Positions 23,329 through 34,854 of a stretch of 64,000 bases of DNA are shown here, in pieces. Numbering within the stretch: position 1 is the first letter of the stretch; each line of letters opens with the position of its first letter. Under the pieces are notes generated by a model. That model did not search any database, was not told where the DNA came from, and worked only from the letters and a program-made list of their open reading frames with translations. A program made the translations under genes and the position numbers. Source of the DNA: Aquanectria penicillioides (Eukaryota > Ascomycota > Sordariomycetes > Hypocreales > Nectriaceae); assembly GCA_003415625.1 (NCBI GenBank), contig PYIU01000005.1, positions 2,423,001-2,487,000 of the forward strand. Direction: 5' to 3'.

Positions 23329-23667
23329 CAAGCTGACGGAGATGGGTGCTTCTTAGTTGGTTATTCTATTTGAGGCTAATAAATACCTGCACTTCGAGCA
23401 CGCACAAGGTACCACAGGAACTCTATGTGTGGCGCGTCATGACTGAGCCACAACTTAGGCCTTGGGTGCCCCTCCATTTTCCAACCCCACCATCGCTTCT
23501 TATCGACGACTTTCTTGTGAATCTTGCGAAAGAAAAATCTCCAATTGGATTTCGCAAGCCCGTGATTCTCACCACATCCGCAACCATCAAACAAATCGCT
23601 TACCTCGTCCCGAACCCAGATTAAATTAGGAAAAAAAAAAAAAAAGAACACTAGCACTGCCTGCGAA
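22839..23667. other. Intergenic region with a (GTT)n microsatellite
   Basis: A run of about 11 GTT units at 23296-23328. The remainder is unremarkable and should contain the 3' end of the membrane-protein transcript and the TSR3 promoter. An A-run (23631-23645) precedes the TSR3 ATG by about 20 bases. Confidence 0.6.
23296..23328 (+). repeat. (GTT)n microsatellite
   Basis: Perfect trinucleotide repeat of about 11 units in intergenic DNA. Confidence 0.9.
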
Positions 23668-24882
23668 ATGGTGCGCCACAAGAAGGACTTCAACCCCAAG
23701 GGTAAAAAGGGTGGCGCCGCACGATCTCGAGGACCTCTCCGCAACGGCGACGAAGATGGCGGCTCCGGGGGACGCCCTCGCCCTGCTTTCAAGGCCGCCT
23801 GCTGGGATCTCGGCCACTGCGACCCCAAGCGCTGCTCAGGGAAGAAGCTGATGAAGCTCGGAATGATGCGCGACCTGCACCTCGGCCAGCGCCACAACGG
23901 CGTCATTATCACGCCCAACGGCAAGCATACCGTCTCGCCCGCCGACCGCGAGCTGCTGGACCAGTACGGAGCCGCTGTCGTCGAGTGCTCGTGGGCGCGC
24001 ACACAGGAGATCCAGTGGAACAAGGTCGGCGGCAAATGCGAGCGTTTGCTGCCCTACCTCGTCGCCGCCAACACAGTCAACTACGGCAAGCCGTGGCGCC
24101 TAAACTGCGTCGAAGCCCTTGCCGCTGCCTTTTACATCTGCGGCCACCCGGACTGGGCCGAGCAGATCCTCGAGCCCTTTTCATACGGTCCGTCGTTCCT
24201 CGAGATCAACTCCACCTTGCTCAAGCGATACGCCGCCTGTGCCGATGAGGCAGAGATCAAGAAGACGGAGGAGGAGTGGATGGAACAGCTGGAAAGGGAA
24301 TATGCCGAGAGCAGAGAGGAGGGCAACAACGATATGTGGACCAGTGGCAATACCAATCGAAGACGGATGGACCCCTCCGATGACGACGAGGATGATGATG
24401 ATGACGACGACGACGAAGAGGACGACGACAAGGCGCGGGGCAGTGACGAAGAGAGCATAGACGGCATATACCTGGGCAAGAAACCCCCCAAGGATGCCAA
24501 ACCGGCCGAGTCGGACGATGAAGAGGACAAGGATCCCTTCGCAATATCAGACGACTCTGGCGACGAAGCTGCCATGGCCGAGATCCGCCGCAAGGTCCTC
24601 GCCTCAAAGACCTTCGCCAACCCCAATTCGGAGCCGGAGCGTAAGAAGCTCGCTACCATCCCGCACCCCCAACCACACCACCTAAAGCCCGACTCGGACG
24701 TCGAGCCCGATTCTGACAATGACGACGGTGACGAAGACGACGACGAGTTCGACAACATCATTGCCGCCACTCCGGTGACCGATCGCATCGGGCTCGCCAA
24801 GCTGGACAAGGAACGGGAGCGCGCATCCATCACCACGAAGACCTTCTCGTCGAATTTTACTTCGGCGCCTGGGAGAGGATGA
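23668..24882 (+). CDS. TSR3: TSR3-type 18S rRNA aminocarboxypropyltransferase
   Basis: A single exon of 404 codons. Tsr3 transfers the 3-amino-3-carboxypropyl group of S-adenosylmethionine to the hypermodified m1acp3-pseudouridine of 18S rRNA, late in small-subunit maturation. The N-terminal RLI-like region shows WDLGHCDPKRCSGKKL at about residues 47-62; the SAM-binding core follows, with ECSWAR (106-111), LPYLVAANTVNYGKP (128-142) and LNCVEALAAAFYICG (145-159). The conserved part ends near residue 200. From about 230 on the protein is a long acidic tail dominated by Asp/Glu runs and Ser-Asp/Glu sites typical of casein kinase 2 substrates; it makes the protein about 90 residues longer than yeast Tsr3. 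It converges with the IF-2 gene, whose stop lies 534 bp downstream. Confidence 0.95.
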   Translation: MVRHKKDFNPKGKKGGAARSRGPLRNGDEDGGSGGRPRPAFKAACWDLGHCDPKRCSGKKLMKLGMMRDLHLGQRHNGVIITPNGKHTVSPADRELLDQYGAAVVECSWARTQEIQWNKVGGKCERLLPYLVAANTVNYGKPWRLNCVEALAAAFYICGHPDWAEQILEPFSYGPSFLEINSTLLKRYAACADEAEIKKTEEEWMEQLEREYAESREEGNNDMWTSGNTNRRRMDPSDDDEDDDDDDDDEEDDDKARGSDEESIDGIYLGKKPPKDAKPAESDDEEDKDPFAISDDSGDEAAMAEIRRKVLASKTFANPNSEPERKKLATIPHPQPHHLKPDSDVEPDSDNDDGDEDDDEFDNIIAATPVTDRIGLAKLDKERERASITTKTFSSNFTSAPGRG

Positions 24883-25416
24883 TGTCGGGATAGGCCAACT
24901 AGCGAAAACAAAAAGCACGGCAAATGGGCATTTGGAGAATTTCGAAGAGAAAAAAGAAGAAGAAAAAAACCAAAGAAAGACATTATCAGACTGGGATTAT
25001 TATTATTCAGCGTTGGGGAAAAGAATTAATTTCATGAAGAAAGACCGTCTCTGTCTGTGCCAGAAGGAAGAACCCATATCTCGTAAGCACCAATAAAGTA
25101 ATCAATGCTGCCTCTAATGGACTGTAAAATGAAGAATATTACATTGAACGAAATCCTGGCCTAGAGTACCTGTAATGTAAATTGTATTGAGATTGGACTC
25201 TGATATTTATACCAAAGCCGCTCTATGAGCTGATGATGCTGTCGTCGTTCCCCTGCTATCGTACCCTTAGAAATACATCATGTCTTTTAGTACAATTCAT
25301 ATATACGACCGGCTAGATTGAATCTAGGCCGTGTATTCAAACATGCCTTCTCTCACCCTGTCCCTGTCTCTCTCGCCGTCTTTTGGTACACTCCCCCCTA
25401 ATATCACTAACTGTTT
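24883..25416. other. Convergent 3' intergenic region
   Basis: It lies between the stop codons of TSR3 (plus) and mitochondrial IF-2 (minus) and should hold both 3' untranslated regions. AT content is raised and no open frame is of note. Confidence 0.6.
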
Positions 25417-28400
25417 TTACAAGTATCTCTTCTCCTTGATAACCTCATACGTCTGGATCTGGTCGTCGGCTTGTAGGTCTTGAAATTCCTCGAAGCCGAT
25501 ACCGCACTCGGTACCCTTACCCATCTCCATGACGTCCTTCTTGACGTGCTTGAGCGTGTCGATTTTGCCTGCAAAGGGGAATCCAGTTAGCAAAGACCAA
25601 TTGTTTTTTTTCTCTCTCTTCACCAATATTGGGGGGAAATAAAATTTAAAAAAAAAAAAAAAAGGGGGGGGGGGGGGGGGGGGGGCGGATATAGGGGAAA
25701 AATATCTTACCATCGTAAACGACCTTGCCCTTACGCAGGACCTTGACCATCGACGAGCGCTTGATAGTTCCGTTGCGGACCTTGCAACCGGCAATGTTCT
25801 TGTTGAGACGCTTCTTGAGGTTGATGGAGAAGACCTGCAGGATGTCGGCCTCGCCGAGGACACGGTGGGTGACGGACTGCGGGAGGAGGCTTGACAAGGC
25901 CTCCTTGACCTCGTCGGCGACGTGGTAGATGACGCTCTGGTCGATGATGCGCACCTTGTTCTCATTGGCGCGCTGGCGGATGTGTGGCGGGATAGCGACG
26001 TTGAAATTGACAATGATACTCTTGGACGTTGCGGCATGGTCTACGTCGTACTCGGAGATGGCGCCGACGGACGAGCGAAGAATCTTGGTTTGCACTTCAT
26101 GATTGCCAATCTCTTGAATGTGTCCGGATACGGCCTCAACAGAGCCAGCCACATCGGCCTTGACAATGAAGTTCTGGTACTGGATTCCCGATGTTTCGCT
26201 ATCGGGGGTAACCTCAGTGCCGTTTGCTTCCGCTGCCGCAGCCGCTTCTTCAGCAGCCGCCTTTTCACGCAACCGCTGCTCGTGCTCGGCAAGCTGAGCA
26301 GAGCTCTCCTCTCGCTCAGCCATTTCCTGCCGATACTCGACGGCCGTCTTGGCCTTGTCCTCGTCGGGAGCCTGGAGGACCTGCTCGCCTGCCGCGGGCA
26401 GATCACGCCAACCCAAGATCTCGACGGGCGTTCCAGGAGGAGCTTCGGGGATCTCCGCTCCAGCTTCGTTGCGGAGACCTCGAATCTTGGCCCACGACCT
26501 GCCGGCTACGATAAAGTCGCCTAGGCGAAGAGTCCCTCGCTTGACAAGCACTGAGGCGACCTTGCCGATCTGCTTGACGCTTGACTCTAAAATCCAGCCC
26601 TCGGCCATAACATCAGTCTCAGCACGCACATCGAGGATTTCAGAAAGCGTGATGATGTTCTCTTCAAGGTCCTCCATGCCTTGGCCAGTCTTGCCACTGA
26701 CGCAGACAACCTGAACATCACCGCCGTAATCTTCAATCTCCACGCCGTGGCGAGAGAGGTCGGCTTTGACTTGGTCGATGCGGGCGTCTTCCTTGTCAAT
26801 CTTGTTGATCGCCACAATGATGGGTACCTTGGCGGACGTAGCATGCTTGATGGCCTCAATGGTCTGAGGCATGACGCTGTCATCGGCAGCGACGACTAGG
26901 ACGATGATATCCGTCACATTAGCTCCTCGCTGACGCATGGATAGGAAAGCCGCGTGACCAGGAGTATCGAGGAAAGTGATTTGCTTGCCAGACGACATTT
27001 GGACGACAAACGCACCGATGTGCTGAGTGATTCCACCATGCTCCTGAGCAGCGATGGACGACTTTCTCAGCCAATCCAGCAGAGTGGTCTTACCATGATC
27101 GACGTGGCCCATGATGGTAACAACTGGTGGCCGGGATGGGAGCAGAGATGGATCTTCTGGAGGAGGGAGAGGTCGTAGATCAGAGTCGGCTCCCGAATCT
27201 ATGACCGGATCAAGTCCATATTCCATGACGACGAGAGCAGCCGTTTCTCCCGTCATGATGGTGTCTTCAGTCAGGTCCTCGAATCCCATCTGTTCCATGT
27301 CTCGGAGAAAGTTCTGGGGTGGAAGCTCGAGAGCCTGTGCCAGGTGGGCCACACTAATGTACTCAGGGAGGAAGATCTGGACGGGTTGTTGCTCAACCTG
27401 TTCACCAGCACGTCTCCTGGCATCCTTTTCAGCCTTGCGCCGTTGCCTGGCCTCCCATTTCTGTACGGCATCATCGTCCCAGTCGTGATCCTCTTCTGTC
27501 TGTCGCCGTTGGTTCTTTTGACGTCTATCCTTTTTACCCCTACGGAAGAGGTCCTCATCTTCTGCTTCTTCTTCGAATCTCGATCTTCGCTTTGGCTGAT
27601 CTACGCTTTGCTCCTGCTGCCGAGTAATCTGAGCAACATGATCATTTTTCAATGTCTTCATTGCTTCCCCGCGTGCAGTCTTTTTTTTTGCACGAAGGTC
27701 ATTGACGCGATCTTCAAGAGCGTCCCAGGAGATCTTTTCGGACTTGTCGTCTTGGACCGGTGCATCCTTGTGCACCGAACGTTTTAGCTGGCCCCAGGTA
27801 TCGGAATTTGGACCGGCTTGTCTTGCTTTGTTGTGGTTCTGAGAGGACCGATGGGACCTAGCGTCGTTGCTTGGCTGTTTGGGGACTGGAACTTCGGTGT
27901 TTACCCTACGAGCGCTGAACGCACCCCAGGATACCTGGGCAGGTTTTGACTGAGGATGAGGGGCATCTTCATTGGAATATTGAGTACCGGACCACGAAGA
28001 TGGTGTTGCAACGGGAGCCGGGGCACGATCCATCCTGAACGCTTCTGCAAGCAACGAACTAGACATGGGAACCTTGGATGCACCAGCGTCTTGCGTGCCG
28101 GACTTGACCTCAATCTCATCTTGTTTCCCATTTTTCTTGTTTCGCTTGTTTCGCTTTGATTTCTTTTTGGACTGCTGGTCCGTGTTGGAATCGCCGTTGC
28201 TGCCATTGTTTGAAGGTTTCGGCGGGGGCTTGCTCGGGTTGAGGTTCGTCCTTTGCCGAGCTTCACGTTCATGGGGGAGAAGCGCATTGAGCTCAGAAGA
28301 GGTATTTGAAGCCGCCGGAGTCTTGCTCCCGAAGGAGCCAAAGCCTCCAAAGCCAGTACCAAAGGTTTTTGTCGGAAAGCCGCCCTGGAAGCCTCCTAGT

Positions 28401-28720
28401 GGAGGCGGAGGTGGAGCGTCATCATTGTCGTCGGGTCGGCGCAGCGGCGAGCTCGTTGATAGAGTTCGCACGCCAAGGGATTGCGAAACGAAGGATTTCG
28501 ACTGGGGCGAGGTTTGGGGCGAGGTTCGGAACGATGCTATTGAAATAGCGACGCTCGAAAAATGGCGATCTCCGAGCTGTCCTTCCCTCGGCGAGAGCTT
28601 GTGTCGGCATAAAGCGCAGACATAGGAATTGCCGCGCTCCTGTTTCCCTGGTCAACGAATTGTGCGGAGAGGGCCAATGGGAATAAAACAACTGACCTGC
28701 AACGTGCGAGCTCTCAACAT
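25417..28720 (-). CDS. IFM1: Mitochondrial translation initiation factor IF-2
   Basis: Three exons on the minus strand (28720-28697, 28639-25711, 25568-25417), 1034 residues. IF-2 is a GTPase that places initiator tRNA on the mitochondrial small subunit. GTP-binding motifs are all present from about residue 513: GHVDHGKTT (G1), GGITQHIG (G2), DTPGHAAF (G3), NKID (G4) and a SGKTG segment (G5), followed by the IF-2 C-terminal domains. The N-terminus is Arg-rich and suited to mitochondrial import, then a long low-complexity basic stretch. The last join is firm: donor GTAAGA after VYDG, acceptor TTTGCAG, restoring KIDTLKHVKKDV. The first exon is only 24 nt; I chose acceptor AAACAG at 28640 because it is the only nearby AG that keeps the main frame, so this micro-exon is the least sure part. 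The second intron contains, on the coding strand, C22 then T16. Confidence 0.9.
25648..25685 (+). repeat. A16-G22 double homopolymer inside an IF-2 intron
   Basis: Sixteen A (25648-25663) followed directly by 22 G (25664-25685). On the transcribed strand of IF-2 this is C22 then U16, lying between the donor at 25710 and the acceptor at 25569. Confidence 0.85.
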
Positions 28721-29229
28721 TGCCGCGACGAGGGATTACCAGACCTAGAGAAGGCGCCTGGCATTGGTTTGAAGGGTCTGGTTATGTTCGGTTGCGGGAA
28801 GCCCTTACCATCGGGTGGAGTAGAAACATTTTTGAGCCACAGAGAGCTCTCGGCGGCAGGATTGTCCGCCACGTCCGGCAGCGAATGGCATGGGTGGCTT
28901 ATTAAGAGGAGAGGTGAGGAGGCAAACTCTGGACTTGAGGAAATTGAGTAGCAAACAAAATCACCTCAAGCATACGAATTGGAAACATCCGACTTGGAAT
29001 TTGATTTTTTTCATTCTAATTGGTCACGGTGAGACCGACTTTGGAAAACCGCAGCTTAGAAGCTGGCCCCAAACCACCGACCAGGGGGCTGACGACTGCT
29101 ATTTTTGTCAGTGGAGCTCTGTTGCCCACTCAAGAACACATATTCAACTGAACTCCTGGACACGCGACTCCTCGACCCATTGATCTGCACCATCTCCCAC
29201 AACAACACCATCAAAGGCACGATATAAGT
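28721..29229. other. Divergent promoter region
   Basis: 509 bp between the start codons of IF-2 (minus) and the two-pass membrane protein (plus). It probably holds both promoters. No recognisable element stands out. Confidence 0.55.
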
Positions 29230-30255
29230 ATGGCGCCAACAAAACGGTCAGGAAAGGGCAAATCAGCCCAGCCAGCGAAGAAGGACGTCTCTCCTCCTTC
29301 GCCCTTCAAGCATCCGCCGGAGGTCCTGGAACCCTTCATTAGTTCGCTATCGGAGAAGCACATCTACGTCACGCACATCGACACCAAGCCCGCGGATTTC
29401 AAGCGCAAGATCTTTCTCATCCCCGTCGGCATGAACTTCTGCGTGGTGCTCCTCTTCATTGTGCGCATGTACTGGATCCTACCCTGGTACTTCAAGCTCG
29501 TTCAGTCGGCATTTGGCTACCCCAATGAGACGACCTGGACGGCTACAGATGCGGGCTGGTCTGCATTGAGCTGGGAAATCGCTAAGCGCGCATCCACTAT
29601 GCTCTTCGACTTCGTCCTGTTCATCTTTGTTTGGCCATGGCCGGTCGAGTTCGTCGCCAGTCGAACCCACGGCAATCCCTGCCAATGGCGATGGCAGGTC
29701 GGTTTCAGACCCAAGGAGATCTATGTTAGACGCAGCCGCGACTGGGATTCAGTGCTCAAGGACATCTTTACCGACAAGGATTCTCGGACCATTCTGTTTA
29801 CTTACATTCGACAAGCGACTTCGCCAATCATTCAGGAGCAGAAGACTGGCTACCTTTTGATGAATGGCCAGTGGGACCTTGACTGGGCTGAGATGGCCCA
29901 CGCGCACAGCCTGGTCGATAAGAAGGACATCGCCCTTGAAGCTTTCAAGAATCTAGTTCTCGTTCATCATGAGACCTATGGATGGATGGTGTATGATTTG
30001 CACGCCAACATTGTGTCGGCCGAAGACGAACGCCGGCGACAGGTGTTTGCCTTCCGGGATACGCTTACGTCTATGGGCAAGGAAGATTTGTTCTATCGCT
30101 GGGTAGAAATTGTCCAATATGAAGCCACACAGCCGGGAGGATTTGGCCCGGAGAAGCAAGAGGCTGCAGCCAAAAGCATTCGAGAGCTCTTTGAGAAGGA
30201 GAACATTAATTTTGATGAGCTGTGGAAGGAGAGTGTGGGTACCCTCAACTTGTGA
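29230..30255 (+). CDS. Conserved-looking membrane protein of unknown function
   Basis: A single exon of 341 codons. I do not recognise the family. The first 25 residues are basic and low in complexity. Two hydrophobic segments are visible, about residues 57-80 (with FLIPVGMNFCVVLLFIVRMY) and 124-142 (with MLFDFVLFIFVWPWPVEFV). The remaining 200 residues are soluble, rich in Trp, acidic and aromatic residues, and predicted mainly helical, ending in ENINFDELWKESVGTLNL. With no signal peptide the topology would put both ends on one side, likely in the endoplasmic reticulum or another inner membrane; this is inference. The ATG at 29230 follows a short pyrimidine-rich leader and is the first in frame. 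Codon use resembles neighbouring genes and there is no sign of transfer. Confidence 0.8.
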   Translation: MAPTKRSGKGKSAQPAKKDVSPPSPFKHPPEVLEPFISSLSEKHIYVTHIDTKPADFKRKIFLIPVGMNFCVVLLFIVRMYWILPWYFKLVQSAFGYPNETTWTATDAGWSALSWEIAKRASTMLFDFVLFIFVWPWPVEFVASRTHGNPCQWRWQVGFRPKEIYVRRSRDWDSVLKDIFTDKDSRTILFTYIRQATSPIIQEQKTGYLLMNGQWDLDWAEMAHAHSLVDKKDIALEAFKNLVLVHHETYGWMVYDLHANIVSAEDERRRQVFAFRDTLTSMGKEDLFYRWVEIVQYEATQPGGFGPEKQEAAAKSIRELFEKENINFDELWKESVGTLNL

Positions 30256-33200
30256 ATGACTGTATAGTCAAATTTGTACACTACCCAAGGACGGCGAAGA
30301 GGCAGGTCTCGAAGAAGACGACAGGGTGCACAAAAAATGTATATTAGATGAATAACGGTTGTTAACAGGCAAGAATACAATATGAAACTACTATCTCGTT
30401 ATCGGCAACACAGCTTGCTCGACCGGTCTTGTCAGACGCATCCTGTAAGCGAACGTGAGAACAAGCGCTAACCCCATTGTACCCTCTCAAGACACTTGTC
30501 CGGACTCGTAAATAGTCATTTCGTCGTTCTATCGGATGTGGCTCAGCATCTCAAACACACCATAATGTAGACACAATCACCTTTAGTTAGTCGCCGGGAC
30601 ATGCTACATCAAGCACGAATGAGTTTCCGAAGAACGGCCAAGCGAAAACCCACGTGCATACACATCACGGTATGTTACGGGGAAGCGGAAGGGCAAATGA
30701 CTAAATACCAGGCGCTCCTAGCTTCCCCTAGACAAGGTGAACCATATAAGAAGGTCCAAAAAGGCTCGAAACGGAGGTTCGAACCCTCAACCTCTAGAAA
30801 ATGATAAGAAAAACAGAAGGAATCGTTATTGTTCGCCCTACTACCGCCCTCGGCGGCGGCACTGCAGCGCGTCCAGCTTTCGCCTTGGATATTTCTTTGC
30901 ACCGACACCCAACCTCGGACGCCGCGCAGCTCTCCCCGAAGGGATTGCTAGGCAGACTGGCCAGGGGTTGGCGGTGTTTCTGAGGGAGTCCGCAGGGAGG
31001 GGGGTTCGTAGCGGCAAATGCTTGGGCGCTGTGAGGACATGCCGCGTTAAGTACGAGGCGAACCTAGTACTTACCGCAACAGCCTCAACAACACCGAGCA
31101 TTTAACCGCTCGACCACACACACTCCCGGGCCTCTACCGCCTTGATTATTTGCTGATCTGATTGTCCTTATAAGGCCAGAAATGCTTGCCAGTTGCTTAA
31201 GTGGTTACCAACTGTGAAAGACTGCCAACGGCTGTCAACTAATGGGTTGTGGCCGACACTGAATGACCTGAATGGAGCCCATTAAAGGCCAAACCAAGAA
31301 AATAAAACAGAGTAATTCCCAGAGAAACAATGATCCAAGCGTAACGATGTGCTTGAGAGACGTCAAATTCTCCGGAGAGGGAACCAGATATCTTCAAATA
31401 AGAGCATTCCCCCTCGGTCCAATAGGTTTAAGAACCGGGGCCCATTGTATCTTCCCGAAAAAGAAACACTATGATTTTGAAATCATTCATAAAGGCCATG
31501 TTTATATTGTTTGAACACACTTGTCTTCGCGTGCTCAAGGTCAATCCTTGGGTAGGCAAAGCTGTAGTTGTCCAACTTAGCTTAAGAGCTTCTAAGAACA
31601 TCAAGCACAAATGGTTCATCAAATAAACTTGCGATTGATCAGCTAAGTTAATTATGTTCTGTAAGGGAAGGGACATCCGGAGAAGCCGCGAAATTACAAC
31701 GTCAGAAAGCCTGATGAGTGCTGTGGTTCCGAAATAGGGGTGAGGTTGCGGGGACATGGTTGGACAGATAAATGATCTTGACCAGAATGAAAAGCAATTG
31801 ACAATCAATGTAAAGCGAGAAGGGTGGTTTCAATATCACCGACAGCTAGGCAAACTTAATGATAAAAGGACCAAATTGGAAGCATATCTTGTTAGTGGGA
31901 GCAAGCTTGACACGACCAGTCATCGAGGGTTGACTAGCTCCCTTGCCCCTTGTCCCTTGCCCCTGTGGCTTACCTAAGTTTTGACGGGGTCTGACAGTTT
32001 CTAGGACTACTGGGTCCGTGCACTGCGGCCAGGAATTATCCACTACAAGGGGCAAGGCACTGACCTGTGGCAGGCACGTCAGGTACCTGTACTGCGCACT
32101 GGGGATGATCTTCCAGTACCTACTTCGATGGAGCCTCGGCTGTTTCCAGAGTTGGACCTCGCTCACAGTTGGGCACTTCGCATGCATCTTGTGCTGTCTC
32201 TGCTGCGGGGAGCCAATTAATGACAGACGGAGCAGAAACCCGCGAGTCTTGGGTTGCAGCCTGGAGCGCACTGTCAGACGAGAAAGTGCGCTTCCTTCGG
32301 CAGTAGGACGATGTGTACATGAACTTTAGTAGCTGCACTAACCAAGGTACCTAGCGTTTCCAGGGCGTTAGGCGGGAGCAGCGGTACCGTTAGGCAACAC
32401 ATTCCGCGGATACATGTACCTGCCAACGTCGAGCGGGTTGTGTCGCGTGTTGCACCAGGGAGCTAGCTATTGAGATGCTGCCACGCGACCTTCGAGAAGG
32501 CTCAAGTGCGGCTCTCGTTTTCTAGGCATTCCCCGGATGTGCTCGCTGTGAGGGGGAGGCTGCCATTGAAACGGCTGCATTCTCAATTCTGACTAAGTTA
32601 GTCCGCCTTCGTATGCAGAGGTATCCTCTTGCCGTAGCTATCTCAGCTGGCGGTGGTTGCCTTTGACAGCCTCATCCTTTTTTCTTTCTTGGTGTGTAGT
32701 AAGTACGTCGGTAGCTATCGTCCAATCCACACAACCACACTTCCTTCCTTCTTGCGCTTCTCACACACACTTTCGTCATACCCATTCAGCTTTCAGACAA
32801 ACCGTACGGATACCTACTTCTCTTCACCCAAGCGTGGCCTATTCGTGTGCGGAAAATTCTCCTCGCCGATCCGTAACTTCATGATTCCTCGCCCTCGCGA
32901 TTCCTTCTTGCGTGCCCGACCTGTACCGTGCCATCCCATCTACCACCCCTGACACCAAGTGAGCATTGTCGACGGCCGTTTATCCCCTCGCTACTCCGGA
33001 CACGCAGGGGCCAACTGGCGATAGCCTGCTACTTCCCTTCTGCTTGCTGCTTGCTACATAGCACTGTGTAGTACAGTACGTACACCATTTCCCCCCCTGC
33101 TCACAAGGAGGTCCCCTCTGGAGGACGAGAGCAGAGAACACACAGTCCATCGAGCTAGTTATGGCTCCTAGAGGAAATGTTTCCGCAGGCCTTGAGCCCC

Positions 33201-33582
33201 CCTCTCCCCTTGCCCCATCCCATGTCTCTTGTCTCAGCGGCCAATCTCGCACTGAATCTGTCCACTGAATCTGTCCACTGGCCGTACACTGCCCGCCGCC
33301 CACTGCCCCAACACACCTACCACCCACGCACTTTGGCCCCCCAAAAGCTAACGACTAGGACCTGGACTAGTTAGTACCCCTAAATTCTGCACGCGCAAAC
33401 TACCTGTACCTAGCCCCCCCAAAGGCCAGGTTCAGCTTCAATTCTCACGTCGGATTGTCCCCTTCTCCGACCGCATCTACCAAAAAATACGACGACGATC
33501 ACCACCACCACATCCTCCGTCCCCCGTCCGCCGTCCGCCTCGCCCTCTCCTCCTCGTCCATCTCCTCACCTGATTCCTCGAA
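30256..33582. other. 3.3 kb intergenic region
   Basis: No conserved coding frame. It has tRNA-promoter-like pieces on the minus strand (box-A-like at about 31090-31120, box-B-like at about 30775-30790) that do not fold into a tRNA. The right 900 bases (about 32650-33580) are pyrimidine-rich and probably serve as promoter and leader of VPS74. Confidence 0.5.
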
Positions 33583-34854
33583 ATGTCGTCAGGATTGACG
33601 CGACGCCGCGGTGCCGGTGCCGGTGCTGGTGGTGGCAACTCAACCAACCCGACCGACGACTCCAGCAACGGCGCCAGGAACTCCCCATCCACCACCAGGG
33701 ACAGCGCCCCCGAAACCAGCTATGAGAGCGGCGAGAATGGCCACAAGATCGCTTTCGATCCTCGAGACATCAGCGAGAGCGCCGAGCGAAGCAAGCAGCC
33801 CAAGCTGACTCTCATGGAGGAGGTTCTCCTGCTGGGCCTCAAGGATAAGCAGGTACGCGCTTGCACAAGGCATCTACGTGCTCGCTTTCCACAAAAAAAG
33901 TCCCCTACTAACGGCCACGATCACTGCTCCAGGGCTACCTTTCCTTCTGGAACGACAACATTTCCTATGCCCTCCGAGGCTGCATCGTCATTGAGCTAGC
34001 CTTCCGTGGCCGCATCAGCATGGAAAAGGATGCCTCCCGGCGGCGATTCCCGCTCGCTGACCGCAACATCGAAGTTATCGACGACACCCTCACCGGCGAG
34101 GTGCTCCTCGACGAAGCCCTCAAGATGATGAAGCAGAGTGAAAAGATGAGCGTTAGCACCTGGATCGACCTCATGAGCGGTAGCTATCCCTAAACCAGCC
34201 CCTTCATGCCTCCTTGCTTGTCCACCAATACTAACGCCCCCTGTTTCAACCCACCAGGCGAGACTTGGAACTTGATGAAGATTGGATACCAGCTGAAGCA
34301 GGTGCGAGAGCGCCTTGCCAAGGGTCTTGTCGACAAGGGCATCCTCCGCACCGAGAAACGCAACTTCCTCCTCTTCGACATGGCTACCCACCCCGTCGCC
34401 GATGGTGGAGCCAAGGAGGAGATCCGTCGCCGAGTCCGCACCATCCTTACCCAGCGCACCGTCGTTCTCAACGATAGCCAGTTCCTCCCCGAGTCGCTCG
34501 AGTTCCGCTACATGCGCAGCATTGCCATGGTCTGCGCAGCCTACGCTGCTAATGTCCTCGAGAATGCGCTCTCGACTCTTGGTCATGAGGCCCGCGAGCG
34601 GGCCTTTGCCCAGACAGATGAGCTGCTGGCCGACTATAGCCAGTGGCCATTTGGAAAGAAGGCCGTTGGTAACGGTATCGGTGCCAACCTGCCCCAGTTG
34701 ATTTCCGATGTAGGTTGACCAAGGCTAGCCTGGGTTCATTGTCATGATTCTAACATATTCAAAGGAAACAAACTCCGGCAAGGACAAGGAGCTGCAGCTT
34801 GAGGTTGTGGCCGCCTGCCTGAGCGTCTTCACTCGCCTCGACTCTCTCCTCTAA
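33583..34854 (+). CDS. VPS74: VPS74/GOLPH3 Golgi phosphatidylinositol-4-phosphate-binding protein
   Basis: Four exons (33583-33852, 33933-34179, 34258-34709, 34765-34854), 352 residues; introns 80, 78 and 55 bp with clear ACTAAC, ACTAAC and TCTAAC branches. Vps74/GOLPH3 binds PI4P on Golgi membranes and links glycosyltransferases to COPI coatomer to keep them in the Golgi. The GPP34 fold starts near residue 75 with [20 protein letters not shown]; Trp96 in SFWND matches the PI4P-contacting Trp of the family. Other family blocks are [57 protein letters not shown] and the tetramer hairpin region [17 protein letters not shown]. The N-terminus holds an Arg cluster (TRRRG, residues 6-10) like the coatomer-binding motif of yeast Vps74, followed by Gly/Ser-rich linker. 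Each splice join restores conserved sequence, so the model is firm. Confidence 0.96.

Noticed and set aside
24132..24983. 283-codon minus-strand frame with poly-Ser
   Set aside because: Antisense of the Asp/Glu tail of TSR3.
28422..28691. Alternative IF-2 start at the ATG at 28691
   Set aside because: It is in a different frame from the main IF-2 exon and would need an unsupported splice.
30737..31122. A tRNA gene on the minus strand
   Set aside because: Box-A- and box-B-like sequences are present but about 330 bp apart, and no cloverleaf can be drawn with correct stems.
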